NCBI GenBank assembly: GCA_011051925.1
Contig: DRKE01000470.1
Location: 1 to 10,828 of the forward strand
Length of the DNA stretch: 10,828 nt
Reading direction: 5' to 3'
From: Deltaproteobacteria bacterium
GTDB lineage: Bacteria > Myxococcota_A > UBA9160 > UBA4427
Under the pieces are notes generated by a model. That model saw nothing but the letters and a program-made list of their open reading frames with translations, was not told where the DNA came from and did not search any database. Positions within the stretch are counted from its first letter, which is position 1. Each line of letters starts with the position of its first letter. The translations under genes were made by a program, and so were the position numbers. Below are positions 1 through 7,696 of this stretch, one piece after another.

Positions 1-560
1 CACTCGCTCCGCAACGCCTGATTGAAGAGATAGCGGGTTTCCAGACGGACCGGAGCCGCCCGTTCCGACGCCGACTCGGCGCTGAAGCCCCGGGTCGCGA
101 CGAGATGATCCCGCAGCAGCCCGGCGTTGAAATCCGCATTCAGGGCCGCCACATAGCCACGTACGACCTGGGCGCGGTAGGGGAAGACGCCGTCGATCAG
201 GCTCTGCACGGCGACGGGGCGCCCCTTCGCCAGATCCTTCTCGAACGCCGGCGGGACGTCGAGAACGAGCCTCACGTCCCCTCTGGCGAGCAGCGGAAGG
301 ATCTCCCGGTCACCCCCCACCCGGCCCTGGAAATCGAAATATCGCGAATCGATGAAGCGATGCAGGTAGTCGCGGCTCGTCGGCGTGTCGTCCTCGTCGA
401 GGACGGCGAAGGGGATGTTCTCGACGTCGTAGGACAGCCCCCATGCGAGAACCAGGAGAGTCGTGACGGGAAGAATGAAGGCCATCGCGAAGAAGACCCG
501 GTCGCGAAGGATCTCCCGCCACTCCTTGTGGGCGACCGCGAGAAGACGAACGGCCTTCAA
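1..560 (-). CDS. ABC-2 type transporter permease, N-terminal part (runs off left edge)
   Basis: Membrane subunit of an ABC-2 exporter (YhhJ/YbhR/YbhS-like); only the first 186 codons are inside the window. Visible: a cytosolic amphipathic start with HKEWREILRDR at residues 11-21, the first membrane helix at about 23-43, then a long soluble segment expected in the periplasm. That segment carries IPFAVLDEDD (49-58) and LIDGVFPYRA (121-130), which match the places of the 'vlDeD' and 'l.DG.....A' motifs of this family. ETRYLFNQALRSE (174-186) matches the 'R..yNp.l.S' motif just before the later membrane helices, which are outside. The start is TTG at 560, chosen because it overlaps the ATPase stop (TTGA, 4 bases), the reading frame is open from there, and the family similarity begins at once. 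An ATG 25 codons further in would cut into the first helix. Translation is probably coupled to the ATPase gene. The substrate cannot be told from sequence. Confidence 0.88.
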   Translation of the reverse strand, partial: MKAVRLLAVAHKEWREILRDRVFFAMAFILPVTTLLVLAWGLSYDVENIPFAVLDEDDTPTSRDYLHRFIDSRYFDFQGRVGGDREILPLLARGDVRLVLDVPPAFEKDLAKGRPVAVQSLIDGVFPYRAQVVRGYVAALNADFNAGLLRDHLVATRGFSAESASERAAPVRLETRYLFNQALRSE

Positions 561-1588
561 GACCGGTCTCCGTCCTGCTCGCGGTCCTGCTCGCGTTCGC
601 GTTCGACCGCCAGGATGCGATGCACGAAGACATCCTCGAGGGCGGGCTCCCGAAGTCCGACGGCTTCGACCGGGATCCCCTCCGCCTCGAGGACCGTGCG
701 GATCCGCTCCGTCGCCCGATCCGGATCGGGCGCGAAGAGATGGATACGACGACCGTGGAGAGCCGCTCCAGCGAAGCCCGCTTCCCCGAGCACCGCGAGT
801 GCCCGCCATGAAGGCTCCGCCGAAACCTCGATCGTCGTCCCGGCATCCCGGACGAGCGCCCGCTTCATCGCCTCGGGAGAAGCACTCTCGACGATCCGCC
901 CCTCCGCCATCAGCGCCAGACGATCGCAATGTTCGGCCTCGGCCATGTGGTGGGTGGTGACGAGAATCGCGACCCGGGTCTCTCGAGCGAGTCGGACGAG
1001 GATGTCCCAGAAACGACGGCGACCGACGGGATCCACGCCCGAAGTCGGCTCGTCGAGAAAGAGCACGCGCGGTCCATGGACGAGGGCGCAGGCGATGGCG
1101 AGGCGCTGGCGCAGACCCATGGGCAGATCGCCTGCCAGCCGTGGTGCGATGCCTTCGAGGCCCGTCCGTTCGACGATCTCCCGGACCCTCCGACGAAGCC
1201 GCCGGCCACGAACGCCGTAGATCCGGGCATAGAGGGTGAGATTCTCGATGACACTGAGATCCCGGTAGAGCGAGAACGCCTGCGACATGTATCCGATGCG
1301 CTCTTTGATCGCGCGACCGGCCCGACGCATGTCGACGCCCGCGACCTGGCCCTCCCCCGCACTCGGAGGCAGCAACCCCGTCAGCATCTTGATCACGGTC
1401 GTCTTGCCCGCACCGTTCGCGCCGAGCAGCCCGAAGATCTCCCCCTGCCGGACCTCGAAGTCCACATGGTCGACCGCGCGGAAGGCACCGAAATCCCGGG
1501 TCAGGCCCCGCGCCGAGATCGCGATGTCGTCCCGAGCGGGACCCTCCTGCGCATCCGCTCGTCCGGCCGATGCGCCCACCCCGCTCAC
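557..1588 (-). CDS. ABC-2 type transporter ATP-binding protein
   Basis: Cytosolic ATPase of 343 residues that powers the adjacent permease. Walker A is GANGAGKTT (56-64, Lys62), the Q-loop is Gln103 in YMSQAFSLY, the signature is LPMGLRQRL (155-163), Walker B is VLFLDEP (175-181, Glu180), the D-loop is SGVDP, and the H-loop is His213. The signature LPMGLRQR, instead of LSGGQQR, is the variant known from the YbhF/YhhH group, which agrees with the YbhR/YhhJ-like permease. PALEDVFVHRIL (315-326) is the usual C-terminal motif of the family. The last 15 residues are a charged, slightly repetitive tail (EREREQDREQDGDRS), probably not conserved. The start is GTG at 1588, overlapping the tesB stop by 4 bases (GTGA). 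The first ~20 residues are low complexity, so a later start is possible. The same frame stays open upstream to 2689, but there it is out of frame with tesB and is not coding. Confidence 0.93.
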   Translation of the reverse strand: MSGVGASAGRADAQEGPARDDIAISARGLTRDFGAFRAVDHVDFEVRQGEIFGLLGANGAGKTTVIKMLTGLLPPSAGEGQVAGVDMRRAGRAIKERIGYMSQAFSLYRDLSVIENLTLYARIYGVRGRRLRRRVREIVERTGLEGIAPRLAGDLPMGLRQRLAIACALVHGPRVLFLDEPTSGVDPVGRRRFWDILVRLARETRVAILVTTHHMAEAEHCDRLALMAEGRIVESASPEAMKRALVRDAGTTIEVSAEPSWRALAVLGEAGFAGAALHGRRIHLFAPDPDRATERIRTVLEAEGIPVEAVGLREPALEDVFVHRILAVEREREQDREQDGDRS

Positions 1589-2466
1589 GCGGCGCCCCCG
1601 CTCGGATCGGACCCGCGAAGACGAATCAATCCCTCCTGCACGACCGAGGCGATCAGCCGTCCATCTTCGGTGAAAACGAGCCCCCGATTGAAACCGCGCG
1701 CGCCGGAAGCAGAAGGGCTGTCCTGCACGAAGAGCAGCCACTCGTCGGCGCGAAAGCGCCGATGGAACCAGATCGAATGGTCCAGGCTGGCCGACTGGAA
1801 ATTCGGACTCAGCCAGGAGATGCCATGGGGAAGCAGGCAGGTGTCGAGCAGGTGCATGTCCGAAGCGTAGGCCAGGACGCATTGATGGAGTCGATCGTCG
1901 TCGGGCATCCCGCCCGCCGCGCGGAGCCAGACGGCGAGTTCGGGCGGGCGCTTCTCCGGGTCGATCGGATCGATCGGCCGGACCGGCCGGGATTCGATCG
2001 GGGGCACGCGGTCGAGCCAATCGCGGCGCTCGGGCGGAAGATGGGCGCGCAGCTTCTCGTCGTACATGTGCGGATCCGGCGTCTCGGTCGGGCCGGGGAC
2101 ATCCGGCATCGACGCCTGATGCTCGAGACCCGACTCCTCGATCTGGAACGAGACCGACATGCTGAAGATCGCGCGACCGTGTTGGATCGCGACCACCCGG
2201 CGGGTCGTGAAGCTCCGCCCATCGCGTATCCGATCGACCTCGTAGAGGATCGGGATCTTCGGATCCCCCGGCCGGAGGAAATCGCCCTTCAGCGAGTGGA
2301 CATGCCGATCCTCGACCGTGCGGTACGCCGCCACGAGCGCCTGGCCCACGACCTGCCCCCCGAAGACACGCTGGGATCGCTCCTGCGGACTCCGACCGCG
2401 AAAGAGGTTGAGTTCGATTTCCTCGAGATCGAGAAGGTCGAGCAGGGATTGGAGGGCAGCGGTCAC
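1585..2466 (-). CDS. tesB: Acyl-CoA thioesterase II
   Basis: Cytosolic double-hotdog hydrolase that releases free fatty acid and CoA from acyl-CoA. The 293 residues compare with about 286 in E. coli TesB, and similarity runs end to end: LFRG (21-24), RVFGGQVVGQAL (33-44), HSLKGDFLRPGD (57-68), SLDHSIWFHRRF (227-238) and VVQEGL (275-280). The catalytic residues line up as Asp203, Ser227 and Gln277. E. coli has Thr228 at the middle position, while Ser is used in the peroxisomal ACOT8 relatives, so activity is expected. The start is GTG at 2466: it gives the family's normal N-terminus and has AGGAG six bases upstream. The frame stays open 42 codons further, but that stretch has no family similarity. 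First gene of a coupled operon with the ABC exporter genes; the overlap with the next gene is 4 bases. Confidence 0.96.
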   Translation of the reverse strand: MTAALQSLLDLLDLEEIELNLFRGRSPQERSQRVFGGQVVGQALVAAYRTVEDRHVHSLKGDFLRPGDPKIPILYEVDRIRDGRSFTTRRVVAIQHGRAIFSMSVSFQIEESGLEHQASMPDVPGPTETPDPHMYDEKLRAHLPPERRDWLDRVPPIESRPVRPIDPIDPEKRPPELAVWLRAAGGMPDDDRLHQCVLAYASDMHLLDTCLLPHGISWLSPNFQSASLDHSIWFHRRFRADEWLLFVQDSPSASGARGFNRGLVFTEDGRLIASVVQEGLIRLRGSDPSGGAA

Positions 2467-2472
2467 GGACGA

Positions 2473-2477
2473 CTCCT
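2473..2477 (-). promoter_or_regulatory. Ribosome binding site of tesB
   Basis: AGGAG on the minus strand, six bases before the GTG start at 2466. It decides the start in favour of the GTG over the longer open frame. Confidence 0.75.
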
Positions 2478-2519
2478 GTCGGGGCGCTTGTGGGTTCGAG
2501 AAACGAACGATCGAATGGA

Positions 2520-2570
2520 TCCTGGCAGATCGAACGGAGGCCGGGGCGCAGAGACGCCCCGGCGCCAGGA
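2520..2570 (-). promoter_or_regulatory. Nested hairpin in the tesB upstream/leader region
   Basis: The inner stem is a perfect 9-bp GC pairing, 2540-2548 with 2555-2563, around a 6-base loop (2549-2554). An outer 7-bp stem (2520-2526 with 2564-2570) pairs directly outside its right arm, leaving a 13-base bulge on the left (2527-2539). It ends 53 bases before the tesB start. There is no T-tract on either side, so an intrinsic terminator is unlikely. It could be a leader structure of the tesB transcript or a protein site. The pairing is seen; any function is inference. Confidence 0.4.
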
Positions 2571-3076
2571 ACCCTTCCGGCCCGCCGGGCACCGACCCGA
2601 CGAGATCCGGTTCCGGGTCCCCGAAGTCGACCGTACACGATCATGATGCCGGTTTCGTTCGGGATCGCGATCCCTGGAAAGGAAATCACAGGCCGCGCTC
2701 TTTCGCCGTGCCCACCCCGACCGCTCGCCAGCGTCGATCGCTCGGCCTCCGGATACTGGCCGCTGCCCTGGCTTCCAGGCCCTTCGCGGATCCGGTCACC
2801 CCTGGAATGGGCGGTCCGGACACGACGGAACGTCTGGCGATCCCCCGACAGGTCGAAGCCCTCGGGGGCGGCGGGGGGCCTTCGGGGTTTCGGCCGCCTC
2901 CATCCCGGGCATCCAGTCGCCCTGCCCGCCGACGTGGATCACGAGTGTCGCGTCCCGAGTCGCCGCTCGATGCCTTGATATCGACGGCGTTCCCCTGTTA
3001 GTCGTGCTCGGCCCGGGCCACGCGAGCAGCCGCGGATCAGGAGCATGCCGACGCGACCCCGTGTAATCTCCATCGT

Positions 3077-4624
3077 ATGGACGACATGGACGCCCGGAGC
3101 CTGGAACGACGGAAGCGCCTCGTCCGGTCGGGTCAGATCCTCCTGCTCGCGGGGACCTACGTCCTGGCGGGCCGATTCGGCCTGAAGTTCGGCAACTTCC
3201 ACGAGAGCATCACACTGATCTGGCCCGCGACCGGAATCTCCCTGGCGGCGCTGATCCTCTATGGACGACACCTCTGGCCGGGGGTCTTCCTCGGTGCGTT
3301 CCTCGTCAATCTCGTCTCTTCCGGGAACGCACCCGCTGCCCTGGGAATCGCGATCGGGAATACCCTCGAGTCCTGGGTCGGCGTGACCCTGCTGTGCCGC
3401 GTCGCGGATCTTCGACCCACCTTCGAGCGCCCCCGTGACGTCACGGTCTTCCTGCTCGTGGGCGTGATCGGATCTACGATCCTGAGCGCCATCCTCGGTG
3501 TCGCGAGCCTGGCGGCCTTTGATGGCCTCGAGGTCGATCGGATCCCACATGCCTGGCTGGTCTGGTGGCTGGGCGATGCGGGAGGAGCGCTCGCGTTGAC
3601 GCCCGCCCTCCTGTTGCTGGCACGGGGCAGCCCGCCCTGGCCGGATCTCCTGCGCCGCTCCGAGACAGGATTGGTTCTCGTCTGCCTGCTGATCGCGACC
3701 GGATCGGCCTTCTTCGGTCCGGAGATCGGGATCCTGGGATTCGCCGCCGCCGTCTCGCCCATTCCGATCCTCGTCTGGTCGGGGATCCGGCTGGGACCGA
3801 GGGGATCCGCCATGACCTCGTTCATCATGATCTCGATCGCGGCCGCAGGCACGAGCTTGCGTTCGGGCCCCTTCGTCCTGGGTACGACGACCGAAGCCAT
3901 CCTGCTTCTCTGGGCCTACTCGATGCTGGTCGGAACGACGGCGCTGACCCTGGCTGCGGTGATCCAACAGAGGGATGCCGCCGAACGCCGATACCGTTCG
4001 GAGGAAGCCGAACGGATCCGAAGCGAACGCCAGAAAGGCCTGCTGCTCGAGCGAGAACGATTGACGCGCGAAATGCACGACGGCCTCGGAGGCCAGCTCG
4101 TCTCGGTCCTGTCGATGGTCGAGCGGGGCTCGGCGACCCGCGGTGAGATCGCCGAGGCCCTTCGCCGCACGATCGACGAGATCCGGATCGTGATCGACTC
4201 CCTCGATCCCAATGCAACGGATCTGCCGACGGCCCTGGGAAGACTCCGAACGCGACTCGAGCCCCTGCTGCGGCGGAACGATATCCGTCTCTCCTGGCAG
4301 ATCGATGAGATCCCGGCGCTCCGATCCTTTCCGCCGAGCGCGACGCTGCATGTCCTTCGGATCATCCAGGAGGGCGTCACGAACACGCTGCGCCATGCTG
4401 GAGCCGACCTCGTCGAAGTCCGCATGACCCGCCCGGAGGATCGAGCAGGACGCGTGACCCTCACGATCCAGGACGATGGCCGGGGATTTTCCGGTTCGGC
4501 GGAAACCAAGGGAAGGGGAGTCCGGAACATGACGTCGCGTGCGATCGAGCTCGGTGGGGCCCTTCGGATCGACGACTCGAATCCCGGAACGAAGATCAGC
4601 CTGACCCTGCCGACGGATTGCTGA
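3077..4624 (+). CDS. MASE1-domain sensor histidine kinase (HisKA_3 / NarL-DesK type)
   Basis: Membrane sensor kinase of 515 residues. Residues ~18-300 form the MASE1 multi-helix membrane sensor: LIWPATGISLAAL (47-59) and GRHLWPGVFLGAFLVNL (63-79) are its hallmark motifs, and GIAIGNTLESWVG (90-102) follows. Residues ~297-330 are a charged coiled-coil linker. The dimerisation helix carries the phospho-accepting His334 in REMHDGLGG, the HisKA_3 form. The ATPase domain shows the N-box around Asn436 (IIQEGVTNTLRHA), G1 DDGRGF (466-471) and G2 GRGVRNM (479-485), so it looks fully active. MASE1 ligands are generally unknown. The response regulator at 4655-5305, convergent across a 30-bp gap, is the likely partner. 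The start is ATG 3077, with ATG 3086 as an alternative; the frame is closed by a stop at 2999. No Shine-Dalgarno lies at normal distance from either, so initiation may be leaderless or SD-independent. Confidence 0.94.
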   Translation: MDDMDARSLERRKRLVRSGQILLLAGTYVLAGRFGLKFGNFHESITLIWPATGISLAALILYGRHLWPGVFLGAFLVNLVSSGNAPAALGIAIGNTLESWVGVTLLCRVADLRPTFERPRDVTVFLLVGVIGSTILSAILGVASLAAFDGLEVDRIPHAWLVWWLGDAGGALALTPALLLLARGSPPWPDLLRRSETGLVLVCLLIATGSAFFGPEIGILGFAAAVSPIPILVWSGIRLGPRGSAMTSFIMISIAAAGTSLRSGPFVLGTTTEAILLLWAYSMLVGTTALTLAAVIQQRDAAERRYRSEEAERIRSERQKGLLLERERLTREMHDGLGGQLVSVLSMVERGSATRGEIAEALRRTIDEIRIVIDSLDPNATDLPTALGRLRTRLEPLLRRNDIRLSWQIDEIPALRSFPPSATLHVLRIIQEGVTNTLRHAGADLVEVRMTRPEDRAGRVTLTIQDDGRGFSGSAETKGRGVRNMTSRAIELGGALRIDDSNPGTKISLTLPTDC

Positions 4625-4654
4625 GGCGGACCCTCGTCGACCGGCCGATCGCTT

Positions 4655-5305
4655 TCAGGACTTCAACTCGATCCGGACCAATCCCTGGCTGAGCGCTTCG
4701 TAGACCGCCTCGCCCCGGCTCTTCACTTCGAGCTTCGAATAGATGTTCTTGACGTGACCGGCGACCGTGTTGCGCGTGACGCCGAGGAGATCGGCCGCCT
4801 CCTGAAGGGGCAGCCCCTTCACCATCAGGTCCAGGACCTCCTTCTCCCGGCGCGTGAGATGCGGTCCTGGCCCCGGCCGTTCCGCTTCCCGGAAGCGACG
4901 CAGGAGGTGGCATGCGATTCCGGGACTGATCGGCGCTCCTCCGGACAGGACCTGACGGACGCTCTTGCACAGCTCCGCAGGGGCTTCGGATTTCAGGAGA
5001 TAGCCCTGTGCGCCGGATTCGATGGCACCGATGACGGTCGACTCGTCGCCGAATACGGTAATGACGAGAATCAAGGTCTCTGGTGAAACGCGCCGGGTCG
5101 TCCGGATCAAATCGAGTCCGTCGCCGTCGGGGAGACCGAGATCGACCAGCAGGATGTCGGGCCGCAGTCGGTGCAGCACGATCAGGGACTCACGAAGCGT
5201 CCCCGCAGTCTCGACGATGTAGCCTTGCCGATCGGCCCGAAGGACTTCTGCGAAATACCCACGCGTCTCGGCGTCGTCTTCCACGACGAATACTGAAGGC
5301 TGCAT
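4655..5305 (-). CDS. NarL/FixJ-family response regulator (REC + LuxR-type HTH)
   Basis: Cytosolic transcription regulator of 216 residues. The receiver domain has the acidic pocket Glu9-Asp10-Asp11, phospho-acceptor Asp55 in ILLVDLGLPDGDGL, Thr83, and Lys105 in GYLLK, all intact. After a linker (~122-148) comes the LuxR-type helix-turn-helix, starting LTRREKEVLDLM (150-161), with the recognition helix around TRNTVAGHVKNIYSKL (177-192). It probably takes phosphate from the HisKA_3 kinase encoded convergently at 3077-4624, the kinase type that pairs with NarL-type regulators. The start ATG 5305 has GGGGA five bases upstream. A longer open frame back to 5380 would put the promoter at 5349-5377 inside the coding sequence, and the extra residues lack REC similarity. 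Confidence 0.94.
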   Translation of the reverse strand: MQPSVFVVEDDAETRGYFAEVLRADRQGYIVETAGTLRESLIVLHRLRPDILLVDLGLPDGDGLDLIRTTRRVSPETLILVITVFGDESTVIGAIESGAQGYLLKSEAPAELCKSVRQVLSGGAPISPGIACHLLRRFREAERPGPGPHLTRREKEVLDLMVKGLPLQEAADLLGVTRNTVAGHVKNIYSKLEVKSRGEAVYEALSQGLVRIELKS

Positions 5306-5348
5306 GTTCGTCCCCGTCTTGCCGAGATGCCTTCGGGATTTCCCGGCC

Positions 5349-5377
5349 AGTATCCTCCCGAAACGTCTCGAGGTCAA
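5349..5377 (-). promoter_or_regulatory. Sigma70-like promoter of the response regulator gene
   Basis: On the minus strand: TTGACC (-35, 5377-5372), a 17-base spacer, GATACT (-10, 5354-5349). This is 5/6 and 4/6 to consensus with optimal spacing. Transcription would start near 5342 and give a leader of about 37 bases before ATG 5305. It lets the regulator be expressed independently of the AsmA/DUF6116-like genes upstream. Confidence 0.55.
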
Positions 5378-5398
5378 CACAGACGGAAGCCGACGGGC

Positions 5399-5635
5399 CT
5401 AATATCGATCCAGACCCTCCTCCGGATCGCGATCCTGGATCCTCCTGTTCCGCCAGGAAGCGAATAACAGGGTCAAGAGCCCGAGAAAGGCTTCATCCAT
5501 GAAGGGAAGCCCGTCGGGGATCAGCAGATCCGCCAGGAAGAGCGCCGCGGTCAGGAGCAGCAGATGGGGAAAGCGGAGTCTCGCGCCGTACCGACCGAGA
5601 AGAATGACCTTTCCTCGTTGCAACCAGGACATCAC
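5399..5635 (-). CDS. Small membrane protein, DUF6116-like
   Basis: A 78-residue protein of unknown function. It shows the pattern I know from DUF6116 proteins: LRFPHLLLLTAALFLADLLI (20-39) with a conserved RFP before a hydrophobic helix, then PDGLPFMDEAFLGLLTLLFA (40-59), and a basic WRNRR immediately after. Two short membrane helices (about 24-39 and 49-60) are separated by a Pro/Asp turn, followed by a charged soluble tail. The start is either GTG 5635 or the adjacent ATG 5632; no clear Shine-Dalgarno marks either. It follows the AsmA-like gene by 39 bases on the same strand and is probably cotranscribed, which hints at an envelope role. The family assignment is by pattern recollection; no function is claimed. 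Confidence 0.8.
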   Translation of the reverse strand: MMSWLQRGKVILLGRYGARLRFPHLLLLTAALFLADLLIPDGLPFMDEAFLGLLTLLFASWRNRRIQDRDPEEGLDRY

Positions 5636-5674
5636 GTCCGATTCGTCACGCGGGATTCGAAGACCAACTCGTCC

Positions 5675-7507
5675 TCAGTTTCCGAAAAGCCTGTCGAGTC
5701 CCTTCTCGAGAAGCTCGTCTGCCGCCGTTCGTTCGGGATCTCGCGGCGAAGCGGGCTCGCCCTGCTTGGAAGCCCCCTGCTTCCCGAACAGGGCCTTCGA
5801 CAAGCGGCGCGCCGCTTCGTTCGTCAATTCCGCCGTCGCGTTCGCGCGGGCATCCGACGCGAGGGCGGTCAGATCGGGTCGGAGTTCGATCGAAGACACA
5901 CTGCCCTCGAGCCGGAGGGGGAGTTCGACGACGCCCTCGCCACCGAGAAGCGGCGCGAGACGATCCGCCCGCGCGAGGATCTTGCGGGAGAGTGGCTCCG
6001 AAAAGCGGATCTTCGCTGCACCGGACACGGATCCGTCGAGACCGATCCGCGTTCCCAGGGCCCGCAGGGAGAAATCCCCCGCGTCGAGTTCCAGGGATCG
6101 GGCGAGCAGTCCGCCATTCTCGATCGCGAGATCCAGATCGACTTTCTCGAAAGCCGTGCGATCCTGCTTCAGGATCGTGGGCGCCACGTCGCGAATGGAA
6201 GCCGCGGTCAGCTGGCCGAGCCCGGGATCCACGACCAGGCGGCCGACGAGTCGATCGAGAAGATTCACGTTTTCGATCGCGCCCCGGCCCACCTCGATCC
6301 GGATCCGGCCCGCCAGGCTCTTCTTCAGGGTTTCCCAGTCCAGACTGTCTCCGGCGAGATCGATCTCGCCAGCGATCCTTCCCGAAAGCGCCCCTTTCGG
6401 AAGATCCAGCAGGATCGTGCCCACTTCCGAGGCGTCGAGTCCCTCGAGTCTGGTTTCGAGCCGGAAGGGCGCACGCCCCGGTGGTCCGAAGGTCACGCTG
6501 CCCACCACCTCGACGCTTCCGCCCGCGAGCCCGATGACGAGGCGCTTGATCCCGACGGTCGATCCTCGATAGCGGAGCCTCGCGTCGAGACTCGTGAATC
6601 CGACACCCGCGAGGCGTCCACCGCTGGCTCGGAGCGAGATCGGATAGCCCACGGCGGCCGGGTCGGCGGGCAAGCCGATGTCGAGGTCGAGATCCTCCAT
6701 TCGTTCGTCCGCCCCCTTCCCCTCCTCGAACACCAGGCCGAGAAGGCCCGGATGGAAGGTCGGACTGGCGAGCCGCAGCTCTCCGGCCCCGGTCGCGAGA
6801 TCCCGGATCCGGATCCGACCCCGCACGGGACTGGTGAGCGAATCATCTCCGTCGACAGGACGGACGCGCCCCGAGAAAGCGATCTCGATCGGTCCCTCGA
6901 GAGACAGGTCCGTCCCCGAACTCTCGAAATTCTCGATCACGAGCGAAAGCGGCGGGTTCGCCGTCCGATCCTGATAGAGGATCGTTCCATCGCGAATCTC
7001 GAAAGCCGCGATCGCCAGGGCGAGATCCGTTCCCTCCGAACCCGACCCGCCGTCCCCGTCACCCGTGCTGTCGGACCCCGACGAAGCCTCTTCTTCCGGT
7101 CTTCCGGCAGAGTCCGCGGAGCCGAGGCTCGAAAAATTGAATCCGTCCAGCGTACGGATCACCCGGATCGTGGGTCCCTCGAGCCGAACGCCCCCCACGG
7201 CCAACCGCCGCTGCAACGCGGGCCCCACCTCGACATCGACGAAGGCCGAATCGAGCGTCACGAAATCACCCTTCCCGAAATCCGGATCCTCCGCGATCCG
7301 AAGGCCGTCGATCCGGATGGCAAGACCCTTCGAGAAGGTGACCTCGGCCCTGTCGAAACGCACCTCCCGGCCGATCGCTTCGCTCGCCATCGCGCTCAGG
7401 CGTTCGCGGTTCTCTTCGAGAATCGTATTCATGTTCATGATCGCGAGGACGAGCACCCCGACGACCACCAGGACGAGAACGATCAGGAGGACGATGAATT
7501 TTCGCAT
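5675..7507 (-). CDS. AsmA-family envelope protein
   Basis: A 610-residue protein with an N-terminal membrane anchor (residues ~4-24, preceded by MRK), so the bulk should lie in the periplasm. The rest is the repeating beta-strand pattern of AsmA-family proteins: an N-terminal part (RLSAMASEAIGREVRFD, 36-52; then GLAIRIDGLRIAEDPDFG, 61-78), and a C-terminal AsmA segment from about 390 to 550 with GAIENVNLLDRL (409-420), TAFEKVDLDLAIENG (451-465) and VELPLRLEGSVSSI (527-540). AsmA-family proteins are linked to phospholipid transport to, and integrity of, the outer membrane. A Ser/Gly/Asp/Glu-rich linker at 129-161 separates the two parts. The C-terminal ~60 residues are Ala/Lys/Glu-rich and helical. 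The start ATG 7507 has GGGAGA five bases upstream. First of a likely two-gene unit with the DUF6116-like gene. Confidence 0.88.
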   Translation of the reverse strand: MRKFIVLLIVLVLVVVGVLVLAIMNMNTILEENRERLSAMASEAIGREVRFDRAEVTFSKGLAIRIDGLRIAEDPDFGKGDFVTLDSAFVDVEVGPALQRRLAVGGVRLEGPTIRVIRTLDGFNFSSLGSADSAGRPEEEASSGSDSTGDGDGGSGSEGTDLALAIAAFEIRDGTILYQDRTANPPLSLVIENFESSGTDLSLEGPIEIAFSGRVRPVDGDDSLTSPVRGRIRIRDLATGAGELRLASPTFHPGLLGLVFEEGKGADERMEDLDLDIGLPADPAAVGYPISLRASGGRLAGVGFTSLDARLRYRGSTVGIKRLVIGLAGGSVEVVGSVTFGPPGRAPFRLETRLEGLDASEVGTILLDLPKGALSGRIAGEIDLAGDSLDWETLKKSLAGRIRIEVGRGAIENVNLLDRLVGRLVVDPGLGQLTAASIRDVAPTILKQDRTAFEKVDLDLAIENGGLLARSLELDAGDFSLRALGTRIGLDGSVSGAAKIRFSEPLSRKILARADRLAPLLGGEGVVELPLRLEGSVSSIELRPDLTALASDARANATAELTNEAARRLSKALFGKQGASKQGEPASPRDPERTAADELLEKGLDRLFGN

Positions 7508-7696
7508 TCCGGTCTCCCGACCCCATCACGGAGGTTTCCGGAATCGTACCCGGTCTCGCGCCTTCTTTCGTACCCCGATCCGAAAAATCGTTTCCCATCG
7601 GCAAGTCGACCGATCCAGCGGGTCGCAGGGCCGGTCTCCGAGAATCTCGGATGCGAACCGGCGCTCCTGCTCGGGCGGAAGATTCCCGCCGGTGGC

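Larger units (their letters stand above)
2467..3076. other. 610-bp divergent spacer without a supportable gene
   Basis: Lies between the divergent starts of tesB and the sensor kinase. Open frames exist on both strands, as expected at this GC content, but their translations are Arg/Pro/Ser-rich, lack recognisable motifs and have no convincing start signals. One minus-strand frame (about 2770-2960) contains a less random-looking stretch, LVIHVGGQGDWMPGMEAAE, which could be a relic of a gene; I cannot name a family. A weak promoter candidate for the sensor kinase is TTGATA (2975-2980), 16 bases, GTTAGT (2997-3002). GATC occurs 12 times in this spacer. Confidence 0.55.

Noticed and set aside
1570..2646. 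A 358-codon plus-strand frame opposite tesB
   Set aside because: Antisense shadow of a clear gene, with no motifs; frames like this are common at this GC content.
2661..2674. The 14-base perfect palindrome GGGATCGCGATCCC as an operator
   Set aside because: GATC-centred palindromes are frequent throughout this DNA, so a single copy is weak evidence for a regulator site.
557..2689. A 710-codon minus-strand frame ending as the ABC ATPase
   Set aside because: Upstream of 1588 it runs out of frame through tesB, which has end-to-end family similarity in its own frame. The extra N-terminal part has no motifs.
3045..3182. A 45-codon plus-strand frame starting ATG 3045 after AGGAG, overlapping the kinase start
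   Set aside because: AGGAG is only one base from the ATG, too close for normal initiation, and the translation is Ser/Arg/Trp-rich without motifs.
2939..4396. A 485-codon minus-strand frame opposite the sensor kinase
   Set aside because: Composition is dominated by Arg/Asp/Gln/Glu from antisense codons, and the kinase on the other strand has all its catalytic motifs.
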